This document shows, one piece after another, positions 61,948 through 64,000 of a DNA stretch of 64,000 nucleotides. How positions within the stretch are numbered: the stretch's first letter is position 1; every line of letters starts with the position of its first letter. Source of the DNA: Phyllobacterium endophyticum (GTDB taxonomy: Bacteria; Pseudomonadota; Alphaproteobacteria; Rhizobiales; Rhizobiaceae); the NCBI RefSeq assembly GCF_003010935.1, contig NZ_PGGN01000005.1, positions 232,593 through 296,592 of the forward strand, in the 5' to 3' direction. The translations under genes were made by a program, and so were the position numbers. A model generated the notes under the pieces. The model saw only the letters and a list, made by a program, of their open reading frames with translations. It had not been told where the DNA came from and searched no databases.

Positions 61948-62067
61948 TACGCTTCAGGGAAGATCAAGTCAAGGTTGTCCCATGTCGTTCGACCTTCCTG
62001 CCAATTGTACTTGCATTCCGATCTCTGACCGTTACTCTTCCCATTCATCCTTCCGAGCGAGATTAGC

Positions 62068-63006
62068 ATGACTCCCCTGATCACACCTGAGCGTATCGCC
62101 GAAACCAGGCGGTTGATCCGCTCGCATGTCCGCCACACGCCGAACTTGCGGGTCGATATGGCGGATTTCGGCCTTGGCGAGCGCCCGGTTGATCTGAAGC
62201 TTGAATTCATGCAGCATTCGGGCTCATTCAAGGCCAGAGGTGCTTTCACCAATCTCCTGACCCGCTCGTTACCGCCGGCGGGTGTCGTGGCGGCTTCCGG
62301 CGGCAATCACGGCGCTGCGGTCGCTTATGCCGCGATGCGTCTCGGCGTACCCGCCAATATCTTTGTGCCCGCAGTCACTTCCCCGGCCAAGGCAGAACGC
62401 ATCCGCTCCTATGGAGCAGATCTTGTTGTCGGCGGCGATCGTTACGCCGACGCGCTTGCGGCGAGCGAGAAGTTCGTCGCGGAGACCGGCGCTCTTGCCG
62501 TCCACGCCTATGACCAGGTTGAGACGCTGCTGGGTCAGGGCACTCTTGGTGCGGAGATTGAAGCTGATCTTCCCGATATCACCACGTTGCTGGTGGCGGT
62601 TGGGGGCGGCGGTTTGATCGGTGGCATCGCTGCCTGGTTCAGGGGCCGCGTGAAGATCATCGCCGTTGAGCCTGAGGGCTCGCCGACATTGAACATGGCG
62701 CTTGAAGCAGGCCAGCCCATCGATGCGCCGACGGAAGGAATTGCCGCGGATTCGCTTGCACCCAGGCAGGTCGGCAAACTGATGTTTCCAATAGCACAAG
62801 CCTTCGTCGACCGATCCGTGCTGGTTTCCGATGATGATATTCGCCTTGCCCAACAGGCGTTGTGGGACAAGCTGAGGATCGTTGCCGAACCCGGCGGCGC
62901 CGCCGCCTTCGCAGCGTTACTCCGCGGCAAGTATGTTCCGGCGCCGGATGAACGCGTGGCCATTCTCCTATGCGGCGCGAACACCACGGCAGTGACGTTC
63001 CCCTGA
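62068..63006 (+). CDS. PLP-dependent serine/threonine dehydratase family protein
   Basis: 312 aa, fold-type II PLP enzyme. PLP-lysine in HSGSFKARGAFTNLL (Lys about 56), substrate/PLP phosphate blocks AASGGNHGAAVAYAA, VAVGGGGLIGGIAAWFRGRVKIIAVEPEGSPTLN and GGAAAFAALL. Short form without a regulatory ACT domain, as in catabolic threonine/serine dehydratases. It deaminates serine/threonine (or hydroxy-aspartate-type substrates) to keto acids. Divergent from the SorC-type regulator. Confidence 0.88.
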   Translation: MTPLITPERIAETRRLIRSHVRHTPNLRVDMADFGLGERPVDLKLEFMQHSGSFKARGAFTNLLTRSLPPAGVVAASGGNHGAAVAYAAMRLGVPANIFVPAVTSPAKAERIRSYGADLVVGGDRYADALAASEKFVAETGALAVHAYDQVETLLGQGTLGAEIEADLPDITTLLVAVGGGGLIGGIAAWFRGRVKIIAVEPEGSPTLNMALEAGQPIDAPTEGIAADSLAPRQVGKLMFPIAQAFVDRSVLVSDDDIRLAQQALWDKLRIVAEPGGAAAFAALLRGKYVPAPDERVAILLCGANTTAVTFP

Positions 63007-63500
63007 TCTTCGATTGCCGAACAGGAGCCAAGGCCGAAGTCCCGCTGTCGAGGCCTGTTCTCATATCTGCCTGGACGAGAGGCTCGTCCGGTTATGCGAG
63101 TGCCGGCTTTGAAGTCCTGAAGCTGGCGGCGTGCAGGTAGCGACCGGAGTCTAGTGGGACCGGTGTCTGGTTCCGGCCTCTGGTGCGGTTGACGTCAAGC
63201 GGCATGCGGCCAGACAACAAGCCCGGAGGGGCTGGCCGTTTGCTGTTGCGGGACAACGTCCCGTTACCGGGGCACCGCCGCAGGACGGTTTACCGGTCCT
63301 GATGCCCCTCGCGTTTCAGGTTATGAGCCTGAGGGAAGATTTCCTGAAGCTGGCCGCGAGGGCTGTTTTCAAAGATCGGCCGGGAGCAGGTCAGTCGCCG
63401 GCATCGGCCGAGCCTTGCGGGAGCGATGGCCGGCAAGGCGTCAGACGCAAGAAGCCCCGTTTGTGGCGGGGTTTGGTTTAATGGATGGGCTGTGTTGATT
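63007..63500. other. Non-coding region with tRNA-like fragment and hairpins
   Basis: No gene is supportable; ORFs here overlap repeat DNA. A 7-bp hairpin GAACAGG/CCTGTTC (63019-63025 with 63054-63060) may end the dehydratase transcript. CTGAAGCTGGCSGCG occurs at about 63118 and 63345. At about 63314-63331 is TTTCAGGTTATGAGCCTGA, identical over 18 nt to the anticodon arm of the tRNA at 63883. Confidence 0.6.
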
Positions 63501-63882
63501 TGGTTGCGGGGACAGGATGTGCCCGTTCGGGTCTTCCAGCAGTCCACTGGACTGCTTGACCGGCAAGGCCGGACATTCCTCACCCTTCAGGTTATGGTGC
63601 GCTCTTGCGAACGACGCGCTACCTTGTCCGGCTTGGCGAAGCCGAGATGCCGGACAAACGTCTGGGGGATGGTTTTAGGGCTGCGTTGATTGGTTGCGGG
63701 GACAGGATGTGCCCGTTCGGGCCTTCCAGCAGTCCACTGGACTGCTTGACCGGCAAGGCCGGACGGCCCTCACCCTTCAGGTTATGGTGCGCTCTTGCGA
63801 ACGACGCGCTACCTTGTCCGGCTTGGCGAAGCCGAGATGCCGGACAAACGTCTGGGGGGATGGTTTCAGGGTGGGTTTGATT
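63501..63882. repeat. Two 190-bp direct repeats with tRNA-fMet fragments
   Basis: Unit 1 starts at 63501 and unit 2 at 63691; each begins with TGGTTGCGGGGACAGGAT, the 3' end (CCA plus acceptor and part of the T arm) of the initiator tRNA that begins at 63883, so the period is 190 then 192 bp. Each unit then has insertions with hairpins (GCAGTCCA/TGGACTGC; CCGGCAAGGCCGG; TGTCCGGC...GCCGGACA), a second tRNA fragment CCTTCAGGTTATG (anticodon loop) and CGCGCTACC (D-arm-like). The two units differ at only a few positions. They look like decayed tRNA copies expanded with hairpin elements. Confidence 0.8.
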
Positions 63883-63959
<77 letters not shown>

Positions 63960-64000
63960 TCATAGTTCTGTTGTTGTGAGATTTGTTTATGAACGTTGCG

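Overview
The window looks like a chromosomal or megaplasmid segment of an alphaproteobacterium of the Rhizobiales (Phyllobacteriaceae, Brucellaceae or Rhizobiaceae level; the genus cannot be fixed by eye). The indications are a galactoglucan-type exopolysaccharide cluster arranged like the wg/exp region of Sinorhizobium meliloti, a likely Irr-type iron box and Mur-type manganese box, an initiator tRNA with encoded CCA, and a tandem glycine riboswitch in front of gcvT. Most genes lie on the minus strand in tightly overlapping operons.

Layout. (1) 373-4564: efeU-efeO-efeB-efeM ferrous iron uptake operon behind a near-consensus iron control element at 4661-4677. (2) 4823-30740: about 26 kb of exopolysaccharide genes: an operon of a hypothetical protein, a GT2-GT4 fusion, a pyruvyltransferase, a GH16 glycanase and an AlgX-like acyltransferase/TPR protein (13159 down to 4823); galE and a second long operon of glycosyltransferases, a methyltransferase, a second pyruvyltransferase and a coiled-coil membrane protein (24499 down to 13421); an RTX calcium-binding protein with its own terminator; a type I ABC exporter and HlyD adaptor; a divergent MarR-type regulator; and one more glycosyltransferase. 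A perfect 21-bp palindrome in front of the regulator gene recurs in related form upstream of the RTX gene and the first operon, which predicts one regulon. (3) 30745-39801: a complete-looking VirB type IV secretion operon in the unusual order virB8-9-10-11-1-2-3-4-lipoprotein-6, with no virB5, virD4 or relaxase in the window, divergent from a class III nucleotidyl cyclase (40177-41457).

(4) 41522-46319: a D-amino-acid-type cluster (D-serine dehydratase/D-threonine aldolase family enzyme, RpiR regulator, SDR, RidA, M81 peptidase). (5) 46557-49011: a small lipoprotein, an orphan amino-acid binding protein with a strong terminator, and a nucleotidyltransferase-fold protein preceded by five GGGATAAT-type repeats. 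(6) 49069-53352: glycine cleavage operon gcvTHP behind a tandem glycine riboswitch. (7) 53749-57257: sitABCD manganese/iron importer behind a Mur-type palindrome. (8) 57432-61887: SorC-type regulator, deoC and a double-domain aldehyde dehydrogenase; 62068-63006: a divergent serine/threonine dehydratase. (9) 63007-64000: no gene except initiator tRNA-Met at the right edge, preceded by two 190-bp direct repeats that carry fragments of that tRNA.

Functionally, the exopolysaccharide region should make a galactose-containing, pyruvylated and perhaps acetylated polysaccharide, with the RTX protein and T1SS as export partners and the MarR regulator controlling the key promoters. Metal uptake (efe, sit) and glycine catabolism carry recognisable cis-acting control elements.
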